64,000 bases of DNA from Lientehia hominis (GCF_021044755.1 NZ_JAJNOR010000011.1:37509-101508), one strand, 5' to 3'; counted from the stretch's first letter, positions 9,148 through 17,362 are shown. Numbers and translations are program-made. Notes: generated from the sequence alone by a model not told the origin.

Positions 9148-10905
9148 ATGAAAAAGCTTCTCGTTTATCTGAAGGATTATAAAAAGGAGAGCATTTTGGG
9201 ACCGTTTTTTAAACTCCTGGAAGCATCCTTTGAGCTGCTGGTCCCGCTTGTCATGGCGGCGGTGATTGACACTGGCATCGCCAACCGGGATTCCGGATAT
9301 GTAATCCGTATGTGCCTCATCATGGTTGGGCTGGGAATCGTTGGGCTTGCCAGCTCGGTCACTGCCCAGTATTTCGCGGCGAAGGCGGCGGTGGGATTTG
9401 CCACAGGGGTGCGCCGTGCGCTGTTTTCTCATATTCAAGGGCTGTCTTATACGGAAATGGATACGCTCGGGACATCGACGATGATCACCAGGATGACGAG
9501 TGATGTCAATCAGGCCCAGTCGGGTGTCAATATGACGCTGCGCCTGTTCCTTCGCTCTCCGTTCATTGTATTTGGGGCCATGTTCATGGCGTTTACTATC
9601 AATGGGAAAGCGGCCATGGTCTTTGTGGTCACGATTCCTCTTCTGTCGGCGGTGGTGTTCGGCATCATGCTGGCCACGATCCCGCTGTACCGCAAGGTAC
9701 AGGCGGGACTTGACAAGGTGCTGGGGACCACCCGGGAGAACTTGACCGGGGTGCGTGTGCTGAGGGCATTTAATAAGGAAGAGGAAGAACGGGCACGTTT
9801 TTCTGAGCGGAACGAATCGCTGACCAAGATGCAGATTTTTGCGGGGCGGATATCGGCTCTCATGAATCCTGTCACATATGTGATTATCAACGGCGCGGTG
9901 GTGGTACTTATCTGGACAGGTGCTATACAGGTGGACAACGGGATCATCACACAGGGAGAAGTCGTGGCACTTGTGAATTATATGTCTCAGATACTGGTGG
10001 AGCTCATCAAGCTTGCAAACCTGATCATCACTATCACGAAGGCTCTGGCCTGCGCCAACCGGATCTCCGCCGTTCTGGATACGGGATCCAGCATGGAAAG
10101 CCCCAGGCTGGAGGAATGGGTCCGCGCCGGTAAAAAGGAAGAAGCCGGTTCTGAGCGGGGCACGGTGGAATTCGATCATGCCTCTCTTATGTATAAGAAT
10201 GCTGGCGCGGAATCATTGACTGATATCCATTTCCGCGCAGAGCGGGGGCAGACCATTGGCATCATCGGAGGGACTGGTTCTGGGAAATCCTCCCTGGTAA
10301 ATCTGATTCCGCGGTTCTACGATGTAAGCAGCGGCGAAGTGCTGGTGGACGGCGTAGATGTGAGGGAATATCCGCTTGAAGTGTTGAGGAGCAAGATAGG
10401 GGTAGTGCCCCAGAAGGCAGTATTATTCCGCGGGAGCATACGGGACAATCTGAGGTGGGGTAAAAAGGACGCGACGGACAGCGAGATGTGGGAAGCGTTG
10501 GAGCTTTCCCAGGCAAAGGAATTTGTGGAGAAGAAAGAGGATGGGCTGGATGTCCACATCGCCCAGGGAGGGAAAAATCTTTCAGGCGGCCAACGGCAGC
10601 GCCTGACGATTGCCAGGGCGCTGGTGAAAAAGCCGGAGATTCTGATTCTCGATGACAGCGCTTCTGCCTTGGACTTTGCCACAGACGCGAAGCTGCGGGG
10701 GGCCATCCGGGCCATGAAGGAAAGGCTCACCGTGTTCATCGTATCTCAGAGGGCTTCTTCCATCCAGTATGCTGACCAGATTGTGGTATTGGACGACGGG
10801 GAAGTGGCCGGCATCGGCAGCCATAGCAGTCTTTTGGAAAGCTGCCCGGTATATCAGGAAATTTATTATTCTCAGTTTCCGAAGGAGGACAGACAGAATG
10901 GATGA
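9148..10905 (+). CDS. ABC exporter half-transporter with degenerate catalytic site (heterodimer subunit 1)
   Basis: 585 aa: a six-helix type-1 exporter membrane domain (about 1-310) followed by an ATPase domain. Walker A is GGTGSGKSS, the signature is LSGGQRQRL and Walker B is ILILDDSASALD. The residue after the Walker B Asp is Asp rather than the catalytic Glu, the pattern of the non-canonical half of heterodimeric exporters such as BmrCD/LmrCD. The start at 9148 is chosen for AGAGGTG 7-8 bases upstream; an in-frame ATG at 9124 has no good site. It overlaps the next half-transporter by 8 bases. The likely role is efflux of a drug, peptide or lipid, controlled by the divergent LysR protein. 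Confidence 0.9.
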   Translation: MKKLLVYLKDYKKESILGPFFKLLEASFELLVPLVMAAVIDTGIANRDSGYVIRMCLIMVGLGIVGLASSVTAQYFAAKAAVGFATGVRRALFSHIQGLSYTEMDTLGTSTMITRMTSDVNQAQSGVNMTLRLFLRSPFIVFGAMFMAFTINGKAAMVFVVTIPLLSAVVFGIMLATIPLYRKVQAGLDKVLGTTRENLTGVRVLRAFNKEEEERARFSERNESLTKMQIFAGRISALMNPVTYVIINGAVVVLIWTGAIQVDNGIITQGEVVALVNYMSQILVELIKLANLIITITKALACANRISAVLDTGSSMESPRLEEWVRAGKKEEAGSERGTVEFDHASLMYKNAGAESLTDIHFRAERGQTIGIIGGTGSGKSSLVNLIPRFYDVSSGEVLVDGVDVREYPLEVLRSKIGVVPQKAVLFRGSIRDNLRWGKKDATDSEMWEALELSQAKEFVEKKEDGLDVHIAQGGKNLSGGQRQRLTIARALVKKPEILILDDSASALDFATDAKLRGAIRAMKERLTVFIVSQRASSIQYADQIVVLDDGEVAGIGSHSSLLESCPVYQEIYYSQFPKEDRQNG

Positions 10906-12658
10906 TAAATGGAAAAAGAAAGCCGTCAAAAAGGATACCTTCCGGAAGATATTGAAATACATTCGGAAATACTGGTTTTTTGTTGGTCTGTCTCTGATCT
11001 TCGCGGCGGCGACGGTGGCTTTGACTTTATATATTCCGATTTTGACCGGCCGTGCCATCGACAGTATCCTGGGTCCGGGAGAGGTAGACTTTAACGGAGT
11101 GCGGAATGTGTTGCAGACGATCGTTGTGGTAATCATTTTGACCTCATTGGCCCAGTGGGTGATGAACGTATGCAACAACAGGATTACTTATCATGTGATC
11201 CGGGATATCCGGAGAGACGCCTTTGGCAAAATAGAGATTCTTCCATTAAGATATATCGACAGCCATTCCTACGGAGAGATCGTGAGTCGTGTGATCGCTG
11301 ATGTGGACCAGTTTGCGGACGGACTTCTCATGGGGTTTACCCAGCTGTTTACGGGAGTCATGACCATATTCGGTACACTCGGCTTTATGCTGCTGGTAAA
11401 TGTGAAGATTACACTGGTCGTGGTGCTGATTACGCCGGTCTCCCTGTTTGCGGCCAGCTTTATCGCCAAAAGGACATATTCTATGTTTAAGCTCCAGTCA
11501 GAGACTAGAGGAGAGCAGACGGCGCTCATTGAAGAGGCGATTGGAAATCAGAAAGTCGTGCAGGCTTTTGGACATGAGGAAGAGAGCCAGAAGCAGTTTG
11601 ACGAGATCAACGGCCGCCTGGAAAAATGCTCCCTTCGGGCAACCTTCTTTTCTTCTCTGGTGAACCCGTGTACCCGATTTGTGAATAGTCTCGTGTACAC
11701 CGGAGTCGGCATAACAGGGGCGCTGTCTGCCATAGCCGGGGGAATCAGCGTCGGACAGCTGGCCTGTTTTCTGACCTACGCCAATCAATATACGAAGCCC
11801 TTCAACGAGATTTCCGGGGTGGTGACGGAGCTTCAGAATGCCATTGCCTGTGCGGCAAGGATTTTTGAGCTTATTGAGGAAGAGCCCCAGGTTCCCGACA
11901 GAGCGGATGCCATAGAGCTTACGCATGCAGCCGGAAATGTTTCATTGGATCATGTGCGCTTTTCCTATAGTCCGGGGCAGAAGCTGATCGAGAATTTTAA
12001 TTTGAATGTGAAGCCCGGACAGAGAGTGGCCATCGTGGGACCGACCGGATGCGGAAAGACTACAGTGATCAACCTGCTGATGCGTTTTTATGATGTGGAC
12101 AGCGGAGAGATCCGGGTGGACGGGACGGAGATTCAGGACATGACCAGAAAGAGTCTTCGGAGCAGCTATGGTATGGTACTTCAGGATACCTGGCTGAGAA
12201 ACGGCACCATTAGGGAGAATATTGCAATGGGGCGGCCGGACGCTGCAGAAGAAGAAATCATAGAGGCGGCCAAGGCGTCTCATGCCCACAGTTTCATAAA
12301 GCGCCTGCCTCAGGGCTATGATACCGTTATCGCCGAGGACGGTGATAACCTCTCTCAAGGCCAGAAACAGCTTCTGTGCATTACCAGAGTCATGCTCTGC
12401 CTGCCCCCGATGCTGATCCTGGATGAGGCCACCTCTTCTATAGATACCAGGACAGAGATTCGGATACAGAAGGCCTTTGCCAAGATGATGGAGGGCAGGA
12501 CCAGCTTTATCGTGGCCCACAGGCTTTCCACGATCCGAGAGGCGGATATCATACTGGTGATGAAGGACGGGAATATAGTAGAGCAGGGAAACCACGCCGG
12601 TCTGCTGGAGAAAAACGGGTTTTATGCGAAGCTGTATAACAGCCAGTTTTCGGTATGA
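10898..12658 (+). CDS. ABC exporter half-transporter with canonical ATPase (heterodimer subunit 2)
   Basis: 586 aa with six membrane helices (about residues 20-330) and an ATPase domain: Walker A GPTGCGKTT, Walker B MLILDEATSSID with the catalytic Glu, and H-loop VAHRLST. The signature is LSQGQKQLL, where Q replaces the usual second-position G; heterodimeric exporters often split the good and poor motifs between subunits. The ATG at 10898 follows GAAGGAGG by 8 bases and overlaps the end of subunit 1, so the two are translated together. A complete heterodimeric multidrug-type exporter is inferred; the substrate is unknown. Confidence 0.91.
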   Translation: MDDKWKKKAVKKDTFRKILKYIRKYWFFVGLSLIFAAATVALTLYIPILTGRAIDSILGPGEVDFNGVRNVLQTIVVVIILTSLAQWVMNVCNNRITYHVIRDIRRDAFGKIEILPLRYIDSHSYGEIVSRVIADVDQFADGLLMGFTQLFTGVMTIFGTLGFMLLVNVKITLVVVLITPVSLFAASFIAKRTYSMFKLQSETRGEQTALIEEAIGNQKVVQAFGHEEESQKQFDEINGRLEKCSLRATFFSSLVNPCTRFVNSLVYTGVGITGALSAIAGGISVGQLACFLTYANQYTKPFNEISGVVTELQNAIACAARIFELIEEEPQVPDRADAIELTHAAGNVSLDHVRFSYSPGQKLIENFNLNVKPGQRVAIVGPTGCGKTTVINLLMRFYDVDSGEIRVDGTEIQDMTRKSLRSSYGMVLQDTWLRNGTIRENIAMGRPDAAEEEIIEAAKASHAHSFIKRLPQGYDTVIAEDGDNLSQGQKQLLCITRVMLCLPPMLILDEATSSIDTRTEIRIQKAFAKMMEGRTSFIVAHRLSTIREADIILVMKDGNIVEQGNHAGLLEKNGFYAKLYNSQFSV

Positions 12659-12699
12659 TACCCTGCTGAAGAAACAGGAGGAATTCCTATTTTATTCAG

Positions 12700-12790
12700 G
12701 CGGGCCGCCGGCTGCCGTAATCAGTATCTTTACGGCTTCCGGGCGGTCCTGCAAAGCTGACATGGATAAACCGGTATTTTTCCATGTCAG
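12700..12790. other. Two adjacent stem-loops after the exporter operon
   Basis: An imperfect GC-rich hairpin (GGCCGCC...GCCGTAA with TTACGGC...GGGCGGTCC) is followed by a perfect 10-bp stem CTGACATGGA/TCCATGTCAG with a 14-base loop. No clear U-tract follows, so a terminator role is uncertain. The first stem shares the word GCTGCCGTAA with the 390-bp repeats but is not a clear copy of them. Confidence 0.45.
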
Positions 12791-12847
12791 ATTCCAGCAA
12801 AAAGATGTGCTTGATCCTGTAGTAAGTTCGTTTTTTGGTGTTATTTT

Positions 12848-13087
12848 TTATGAAGGCAGCTGATTATCTTTCTTGTCAAACAATCCCCATACCGCTATTA
12901 CAAGTCCGATGACTGCAATTGCAATAAAGCAGTAAAATGCGGGCATAAGTCTATATTGCGATATGTTCCAAAATGAGGAGAATTGACCATTTACCGTCCA
13001 CTCGTTACTCATGCTTCCTGCCAATACTATTGACAAAGAAAGCACGCCTGCAAGAAACATCATTGATCCCAAAACTACTTTTTTCAT
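12848..13087 (-). CDS. Small two-helix membrane protein
   Basis: 79 aa. The first hydrophobic helix (residues 3-25, GSMMFLAGVLSLSIVLAG) could be a signal anchor. A polar loop with aromatic residues follows, then a second helix (about 50-70, FYCFIAIAVIGLVIAVWGLF) and a charged C-terminus (DKKDNQLPS). GGAGGAAGC stands just before the ATG, so it is probably a real gene. It resembles small conserved membrane proteins that ride on Clostridia mobile elements, but I cannot name the family. It lies at the left edge of the A+T-richer transposon-remnant segment. Confidence 0.7.
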   Translation of the reverse strand: MKKVVLGSMMFLAGVLSLSIVLAGSMSNEWTVNGQFSSFWNISQYRLMPAFYCFIAIAVIGLVIAVWGLFDKKDNQLPS

Positions 13088-13145
13088 AAGCTTCCTCCAT
13101 AAATTGTAATTTGAATATCAGTAAATCATGACCTCTCAACAGAGG

Positions 13146-13262
13146 TTACAGTGTTTTAATAAAATCTTCCACAAGCCTTGAAAATAAAGGATTTATCGCA
13201 ATGTGTTCGCTTAATCTCTTTATACGGTTACACACAAGTTTACTCTTTCTCTCATTGCTCAT
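13146..13262 (-). pseudogene. Possible C-terminal gene fragment
   Basis: A 38-codon frame on the minus strand encodes a well-mixed charged/hydrophobic peptide (SNERKSKLVCNRIKRLSEHI... ending in FSRLVEDFIKTL). It continues upstream for about ten protein-like residues before a stop. No ribosome site is present. The composition suggests the tail of a decayed gene in the mobile remnant, but the family is not recognised. Nothing else clear is seen between 13088 and 13368. Confidence 0.3.
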
Positions 13263-13368
13263 AAGGGCAAATGCAAGGGCAAGAAAATCTCATAACAAGA
13301 TATAACAGAGTGTGGCATTCGGAGAACTGTGATGTATGTGTGAATATATTATAGCGGAGGATTTTTCA

Positions 13369-13636
13369 ATGGACAAGTATATTTACAATGATAAAAATGG
13401 TCTGTGGTATAAATTGTAGGGAGATTATTATATCCTTTGTCTTATTGAACAGCTATCTTGCGGCTGTTGACAAACAGGCGAAAGATATGTTTCTTCGGTT
13501 AGTAAAGCAAATGGCGAAGCGTGAGGGCGTGACCGAGTGGCTAAAGGCAGATAATCAAATGGAATGGGTAAAAAAGATGGGCAATATCCATGCAAGAGCA
13601 AGGGAAATTGTTAATGCAGAATTGATATTTTCATAA
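13369..13636 (+). pseudogene. tnpV: tnpV (transposon-encoded protein) pseudogene with stop, deletion and frameshift
   Basis: GCGGAGG precedes an ATG that starts MDKYIYNDKNGLWYKL, the usual beginning of TnpV proteins. An in-frame TAG at 13417 follows, then GDYYILCL still in the same frame, where TnpV has GDYYLPCL. About 45 central residues are then missing. The frame changes to LNSYLAAVDKQAKDMFLRLV and TEWLKADNQMEWVKKMGNI, ending REIVNAELIFS, which matches the family's C-terminus. TnpV is a small accessory protein of Tn916/Tn1549-like conjugative transposons, so this marks a decayed element around the metal genes. Confidence 0.75.
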
Positions 13637-13697
13637 GGATAGTTGGGGAACTGTATTAAAAACGTCGTTCCCCTTTCCTTGATCAAAACACAAAGTC

Positions 13698-13748
13698 TTG
13701 ACTTTGCCATAAAAACCAGTATAATATACATATACCCCCAAGAGTATA
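13698..13748 (+). promoter_or_regulatory. csoR promoter overlapped by a CsoR-type operator
   Basis: TTGACT (13698) and TATAAT (13720) are 16 bases apart. Immediately downstream, TATACCCCCAAGAGTATA (13731-13748) resembles the G/C-tract pseudo-palindrome bound by copper-sensing CsoR repressors. This placement would give autoregulation. Confidence 0.7.
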
Positions 13749-13759
13749 GGAGTGTTGCG

Positions 13760-14035
13760 ATGAAACAATGTATGGATGCTGATAATCTGCATCGCAGATT
13801 GAAAAAAATAATCGGACAAGTACAGGCAATCGACAGAATGATCGATGAAGATGTCCCCTGTGAAGATGTCCTTTCACAGTTAAATGCCGCTAAATCTGCA
13901 TTGCATAAGTGCGGACAGGTGGTGCTTGAAGGACACATTAAGCACTGCGTCAAGGACGGGATAGAACACGGGGACGCAGACAAAACGATTGAGGAATTTA
14001 CTAAAGCGGTAGAGCGTTTTGCTAATATGGGTTAA
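13760..14035 (+). CDS. csoR: CsoR-family metal-sensing repressor
   Basis: 91 aa, all-helical. The three CsoR copper ligands are present at C34 (VPCEDVLSQL), H59 and C63 (EGHIKHC), in the C-x24-H-x3-C spacing of copper sensors. The basic DNA-binding helix HRRLKKIIGQVQAIDRMI lies at residues 11-28. The start at 13760 follows AGGAG by 7 bases; longer in-frame starts would run through the promoter and operator. It lies upstream of a CPC-type P-ATPase with matching operators in front of both genes, so copper-responsive control of efflux is the best reading. Other metals or persulfide sensing remain possible. Confidence 0.88.
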   Translation: MKQCMDADNLHRRLKKIIGQVQAIDRMIDEDVPCEDVLSQLNAAKSALHKCGQVVLEGHIKHCVKDGIEHGDADKTIEEFTKAVERFANMG

Positions 14036-14087
14036 CGAAATTATTGCGAAAAGCAGTTGAAACAGACTGCTTTTTTCTTTTGCATTC

Positions 14088-14140
14088 TTGACAAACCTAT
14101 ACCCCTTATGGTATTCTGTACCCATACCCCATAGGGTATA
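14088..14140 (+). promoter_or_regulatory. P-ATPase promoter with two CsoR-type operators
   Basis: TTGACA (14088) and TATTCT (14112) are 18 bases apart. One operator-like element, TATACCCCTTATGGTAT (14098-14114), sits inside the spacer. A nearly perfect palindrome ATACCCCATAGGGTAT (14124-14139) sits at the predicted start site. Both resemble the element upstream of csoR. Confidence 0.78.
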
Positions 14141-14155
14141 GAACGGAGGGCCTCA

Positions 14156-16036
14156 ATGAAAGCATTTATGGAGAAATTGGAGTATTTGCTTGAAATCGGA
14201 GGAACGAAGAAAGATATTACATTTCTTGTTATCTCAGGTATTGCTCTTATTTGCAGTCTGACAGGCATACTTGATTTTCTGCCTTTTGATGTCGCTTGGG
14301 TGTCAATCGTTTTATGCGGTGTGCCTATTATTTTGGAAGCGGTCATTGGTCTTATTACAGCCTTTGATATCAAAGCGGATGTGCTGGTATCCCTTGCGCT
14401 GATTGCTTCTGTCTGCATAAGCGAGGATTTTGCGGCGGGTGAGGTTGCTTTTATCATGCAGATCGGCTCTCTGCTTGAAGATTTAACCGTAGCAAAAGCA
14501 AGAGCAGGCATTGAAAAATTGGTAAAGCTGACGCCGCAGACAGCACGCATCATGCGTGGCGGAGTAGAATCTGTTATTCCCGCAAGTGAAGTAAAAATCG
14601 GAGATATTCTCCGTGTTTTGCCGGGTGAAGGAATTGCCGTTGATGGTATTATTACTTCAGGACAAACTTCTATTGACCAAGCGGTTATGACGGGGGAGCC
14701 TATTCCTATCGATAAAACGGTTGGAGATGAGGTATCAAGCGGAACAGTAAACCGCTTTGGAGCTTTTGAAATGAAAGCCACAAAGGTTGGCGAGGACAGT
14801 TCTATTCAGCGAATGATCAGTCTTGTTCAATCGGCAGATGCGGGAAAAGCAAAGATTGTCGGCATGGCAGACCGATGGGCAACTTGGATTGTAGTGATTG
14901 CTCTGGCCGCCGCATCACTTACTTGGGCAATAACGGGAGAAATTATCCGTGCGGTCACAATTCTTGTTGTGTTTTGCCCCTGTGCTTTGGTGCTTGCGAC
15001 GCCTACTGCGATCATGGCAGCGATTGGCAATGCCACAAAGCACAGTTTCCTTGTGCGTGAAGGAGACGCTTTGGAAAGATTATCAAAGGTTTCGAGAGTG
15101 ACCTTTGACAAGACAGGAACATTGACCTACGGAAAGCCAAAGGTAATAGCTGTAAAATCCCTTTCGGAAAGCTATGCGGAACAGGATATTTATGCTCTTG
15201 CCGTCGCTGCGGAGCAGTTCTCGGAACATCCGCTTGGTAAAGCAATTGTTAGTTGCTACAAGCAGAATACGAATACATCTATCCCAAAAACGACTGATTT
15301 TGAAATGCAGCTTGGACAGGGCGTATGCGCTGTTGTAGATGGAAAGCGTATTTTTGCGGGCAAGCTGGATATGATGAATGGGGATAAAGCTGCTTGTCAG
15401 ACAAATCCCGAAATTCAAGGTTTTTTGAATAATGGCAGCACAATAACCTACATATCCGCAGATGACGAGATGATTGGATATCTTGTGTTGTCTGATACTA
15501 TTCGAAAAGAAAGTACTGAAATGATTGATGCTTTGCGGAACTGTGGTGTTCAGCCTGTGCTTTTGACGGGTGATAACGAAAACTCTGCAAATAGTATTGC
15601 AAAGCAGTTAGGTATTGGTGAAGTATATGCAAGCTGTTTGCCTGAAGATAAGTTGAAGCTGATTGAAGAATATCAGGAGAAAAGGCAGGCTGTTTGTATG
15701 ATTGGGGACGGTATTAACGATGCACCCGCACTGAAAAAGGCAACGGTTGGTATTGCAATGGGCGGGATTGGAAGTGATATTGCAGTAGATGCAGCTGATA
15801 TTGTATTGGTAAATGATGAAGTTAAAGAGCTCCCTCATTTAATATCCCTGTCTAAACGAATGATGATCACGATAAAACTTAACTTGGGTTTTTCAATGGG
15901 ACTGAATTTCCTTGCCATCGTTCTTGCTATAACAGGTATTCTGAATCCTGTTGTGGGTGCACTTGTCCACAATGCAGGCTCTGTGCTTGTAATTATAAAT
16001 TCAGCATTACTATTAAAATGGAGGAAAAGAAAATGA
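14156..16036 (+). CDS. Heavy-metal P1B-type ATPase (CPC motif), probable copper or other soft-metal efflux pump
   Basis: 626 aa. It lacks an N-terminal HMA metal-binding domain. Membrane helices occur in the first ~130 residues, then around the metal site FCPCALVLATPTA (C274-P-C276), and at the C-terminus. The actuator domain carries TGEPIPIDK, the phosphorylated Asp is D318 in DKTGTLTYGK, and the hinge is GDGINDAPALKKA. Two CsoR-like operators precede it, favouring Cu(I), but the ALVLATP context leaves the ion open. GGAGGG lies just before the ATG. The last codons overlap a small membrane-protein gene (ATGA). Confidence 0.9.
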   Translation: MKAFMEKLEYLLEIGGTKKDITFLVISGIALICSLTGILDFLPFDVAWVSIVLCGVPIILEAVIGLITAFDIKADVLVSLALIASVCISEDFAAGEVAFIMQIGSLLEDLTVAKARAGIEKLVKLTPQTARIMRGGVESVIPASEVKIGDILRVLPGEGIAVDGIITSGQTSIDQAVMTGEPIPIDKTVGDEVSSGTVNRFGAFEMKATKVGEDSSIQRMISLVQSADAGKAKIVGMADRWATWIVVIALAAASLTWAITGEIIRAVTILVVFCPCALVLATPTAIMAAIGNATKHSFLVREGDALERLSKVSRVTFDKTGTLTYGKPKVIAVKSLSESYAEQDIYALAVAAEQFSEHPLGKAIVSCYKQNTNTSIPKTTDFEMQLGQGVCAVVDGKRIFAGKLDMMNGDKAACQTNPEIQGFLNNGSTITYISADDEMIGYLVLSDTIRKESTEMIDALRNCGVQPVLLTGDNENSANSIAKQLGIGEVYASCLPEDKLKLIEEYQEKRQAVCMIGDGINDAPALKKATVGIAMGGIGSDIAVDAADIVLVNDEVKELPHLISLSKRMMITIKLNLGFSMGLNFLAIVLAITGILNPVVGALVHNAGSVLVIINSALLLKWRKRK

Positions 16037-16209
16037 TCATTTCGACTATCGGTATGTTGATCGGCGCTTTGGTTGCTGGAGTAGGTATTTACTATCTCGT
16101 CAAAGAAAAACAGGATAAGGAATCCGTGAAAATTTACGGAATCATCAGTGTTGTCGGCGGCGTTATCTTTATTGGAATGCTTGTCAAGTTGATTTTAGAA
16201 CTACTATAA
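16033..16209 (+). CDS. Small membrane protein coupled to the metal ATPase
   Basis: 58 aa with two membrane helices (about residues 2-22 and 36-57) joined by a short charged loop (KEKQDKESVK). The ATG overlaps the ATPase stop as ATGA and is preceded by GGAGG, so translation is coupled. It may be a small accessory subunit of the pump. It has no Cys, and Met is present only at both ends, so direct metal binding is not obvious. The family is not recognised. Confidence 0.72.
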   Translation: MIISTIGMLIGALVAGVGIYYLVKEKQDKESVKIYGIISVVGGVIFIGMLVKLILELL

Positions 16210-16250
16210 TTGTGCAGGACTTATAAGAGATGGACATATTGGCTTTGTAG

Positions 16251-16398
16251 TGGATTATTTGCCCTATCTGCGGCAATAAAACTCGCACAATGATACGGGA
16301 CAAAATTAAGAAACTTTCCCCTATATTGTCCGAAATGCAAAAAGGAAACACTCATCAACGATCAAGATATGAAATTCATGCTTTCAGAACATAAATAG
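16251..16398 (+). pseudogene. Cysteine-rich KTR-type protein pseudogene (conjugative-transposon marker), frameshifted
   Basis: The translation WIICPICGNKTRTMIRDKI matches the start of the small cysteine-rich KTR proteins of Tn916-like elements, preceded here by an in-frame TAG instead of a start. After a frameshift near 16325 the family's second zinc knuckle appears in another frame (CPKCKKETLINDQD) and runs to a stop at 16396. Loss of the start plus the frameshift make it a pseudogene. With tnpV it brackets the csoR/ATPase cargo. Confidence 0.68.
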
Positions 16399-16413
16399 GA
16401 TTCTTTATGTATG

Positions 16414-16452
16414 CCGCCGCATGGTTAAAACCATAGCGGCGGTGTTTCCTTT
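16414..16452. terminator. Strong hairpin downstream of the metal-efflux genes
   Basis: CCGCCGC-ATGGTT pairs with AACCAT-(A)-GCGGCGG, a 13-bp stem with one bulge and a 2-base centre, followed by TGTTTCCTTTATC. It can serve as an intrinsic terminator for the plus-strand genes; the T-tract is interrupted. Confidence 0.55.
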
Positions 16453-16583
16453 ATCATCAGTTTTTGCATGGTGCGGAACACTTCCATATTTATCTCAACA
16501 ATCCTATCAAAGACGGTCGGCTTAAAAGTTTCCGTTACAGCCGCTACAATTGTTCTTTCTGGGTTTACATAGATTACATTCCC
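16425..16583 (-). pseudogene. C-terminal fragment of a serine hydrolase (beta-lactamase-like)
   Basis: On the minus strand the frame GNVIYVNPERTIVAAVTETF followed by KPTVFDRIVEINM resembles the last strand and helix of class C beta-lactamase-family serine hydrolases. The upstream part is out of frame and no catalytic SxxK is present, so only a remnant survives. The assignment rests on a short stretch. Confidence 0.35.
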
Positions 16584-16748
16584 TCTGTCCCGGCATAATA
16601 ATCTCTTCTTTCAAATAATAGAAAGTTCGAAACATTTTCCTATCTGAATTTTTATCTATAACAGGTCTTGCAGCCATATTGTTCCCCTTCTTAAATTTTG
16701 ATTTTCAGCTTACAAGCTGGAGCGTATCGTTTTCTGTTAATATAACAG

Positions 16749-16907
16749 TCAACTGTCACGCATTGTCTGTACTGCGGCAATAAATACAATCGTTCCGACG
16801 ATACTTGTAACTGCACCCATGACTCGAATAACGGTAAAGCTATGACTTTTTCCAATAAAGATACTGAAAAGTCCTGCTGCAGATACAAGAACAGCCGCGA
16901 TCTTCAT
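16749..16907 (-). CDS. Small one- or two-helix membrane protein (52 aa)
   Basis: An ATG preceded by GTGGAGGTCACT (strong ribosome site, 5-base spacing) starts MKIAAVLVSAAGLFSIFIGK, a hydrophobic helix. A polar break (SHSFTVIR) and a second hydrophobic stretch follow (VMGAVTSIVGTIVFIAAVQ), ending TMRDS. The good site, start and hydrophobic pattern make it a likely real gene. It lies directly after another tiny frame with an equally good site, so the two may form a short operon. No family recognised. Confidence 0.58.
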   Translation of the reverse strand: MKIAAVLVSAAGLFSIFIGKSHSFTVIRVMGAVTSIVGTIVFIAAVQTMRDS

Positions 16908-16924
16908 AGTGACCTCCACAAATT

Positions 16925-17044
16925 TCACAAAGCCAGCTTTGTCTTTTCCGATTTGGTCTGTCTGTATTCTCTGCTTTTGGATACATTTTTACAGCAAAGC
17001 AAGCTGTTTTTTCCTTCTGACATTGTTCTGATTTTGCAGTCCAT
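16925..17044 (-). CDS. Very small basic, cysteine-containing protein (39 aa)
   Basis: TAGGAGGCGGTT gives an excellent ribosome site just before the ATG. The peptide MDCKIRTMSEGKNSLLCCKN continues with a Lys/Arg/Ser-rich tail. A minus-strand promoter with consensus -10 lies 34 bases upstream. It could be a leader peptide for the following small membrane protein, a small regulator, or a truncated gene. No family recognised. Confidence 0.42.
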   Translation of the reverse strand: MDCKIRTMSEGKNSLLCCKNVSKSREYRQTKSEKTKLAL

Positions 17045-17077
17045 AACCGCCTCCTACAACATTGGATTGATAAGGGT

Positions 17078-17106
17078 ATTATACCGTCATTTAATACCGC
17101 TTACAA
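17078..17106 (-). promoter_or_regulatory. Promoter for the two tiny minus-strand genes
   Basis: Read on the minus strand, TTGTAA (17106-17101) and TATAAT (17083-17078) are 17 bases apart. The first tiny gene starts 34 bases downstream. From 17107 to 17362 I see no convincing gene. Confidence 0.6.
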
Positions 17107-17362
17107 GTTAAACAGTTACGCCTATTTAAGAGGGAGGTTTTGCTTGACGAGTGCGCTGTTTTATAATAAAATAATGTCGTTGAGCGTATATATATTCATA
17201 GCATGGATGAATGTTTCTACCAACTGCCGTTTCAGTTGACTATAGGTTCTCACTAAGGAGAAGCTGTAGCATTGGGACGGTAGTTTTTGATTTTTATACC
17301 TTTGAAAATCTTTCAAACAAGTTTTCTATACCTGATTTAAATTGGCAAGAGGAAATCCGATT

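Noticed and set aside
9085..10179. 364-codon open frame opposite the first ABC exporter gene
   Set aside because: His/Arg-rich composition typical of an antisense shadow; the plus strand has full ABC motifs.
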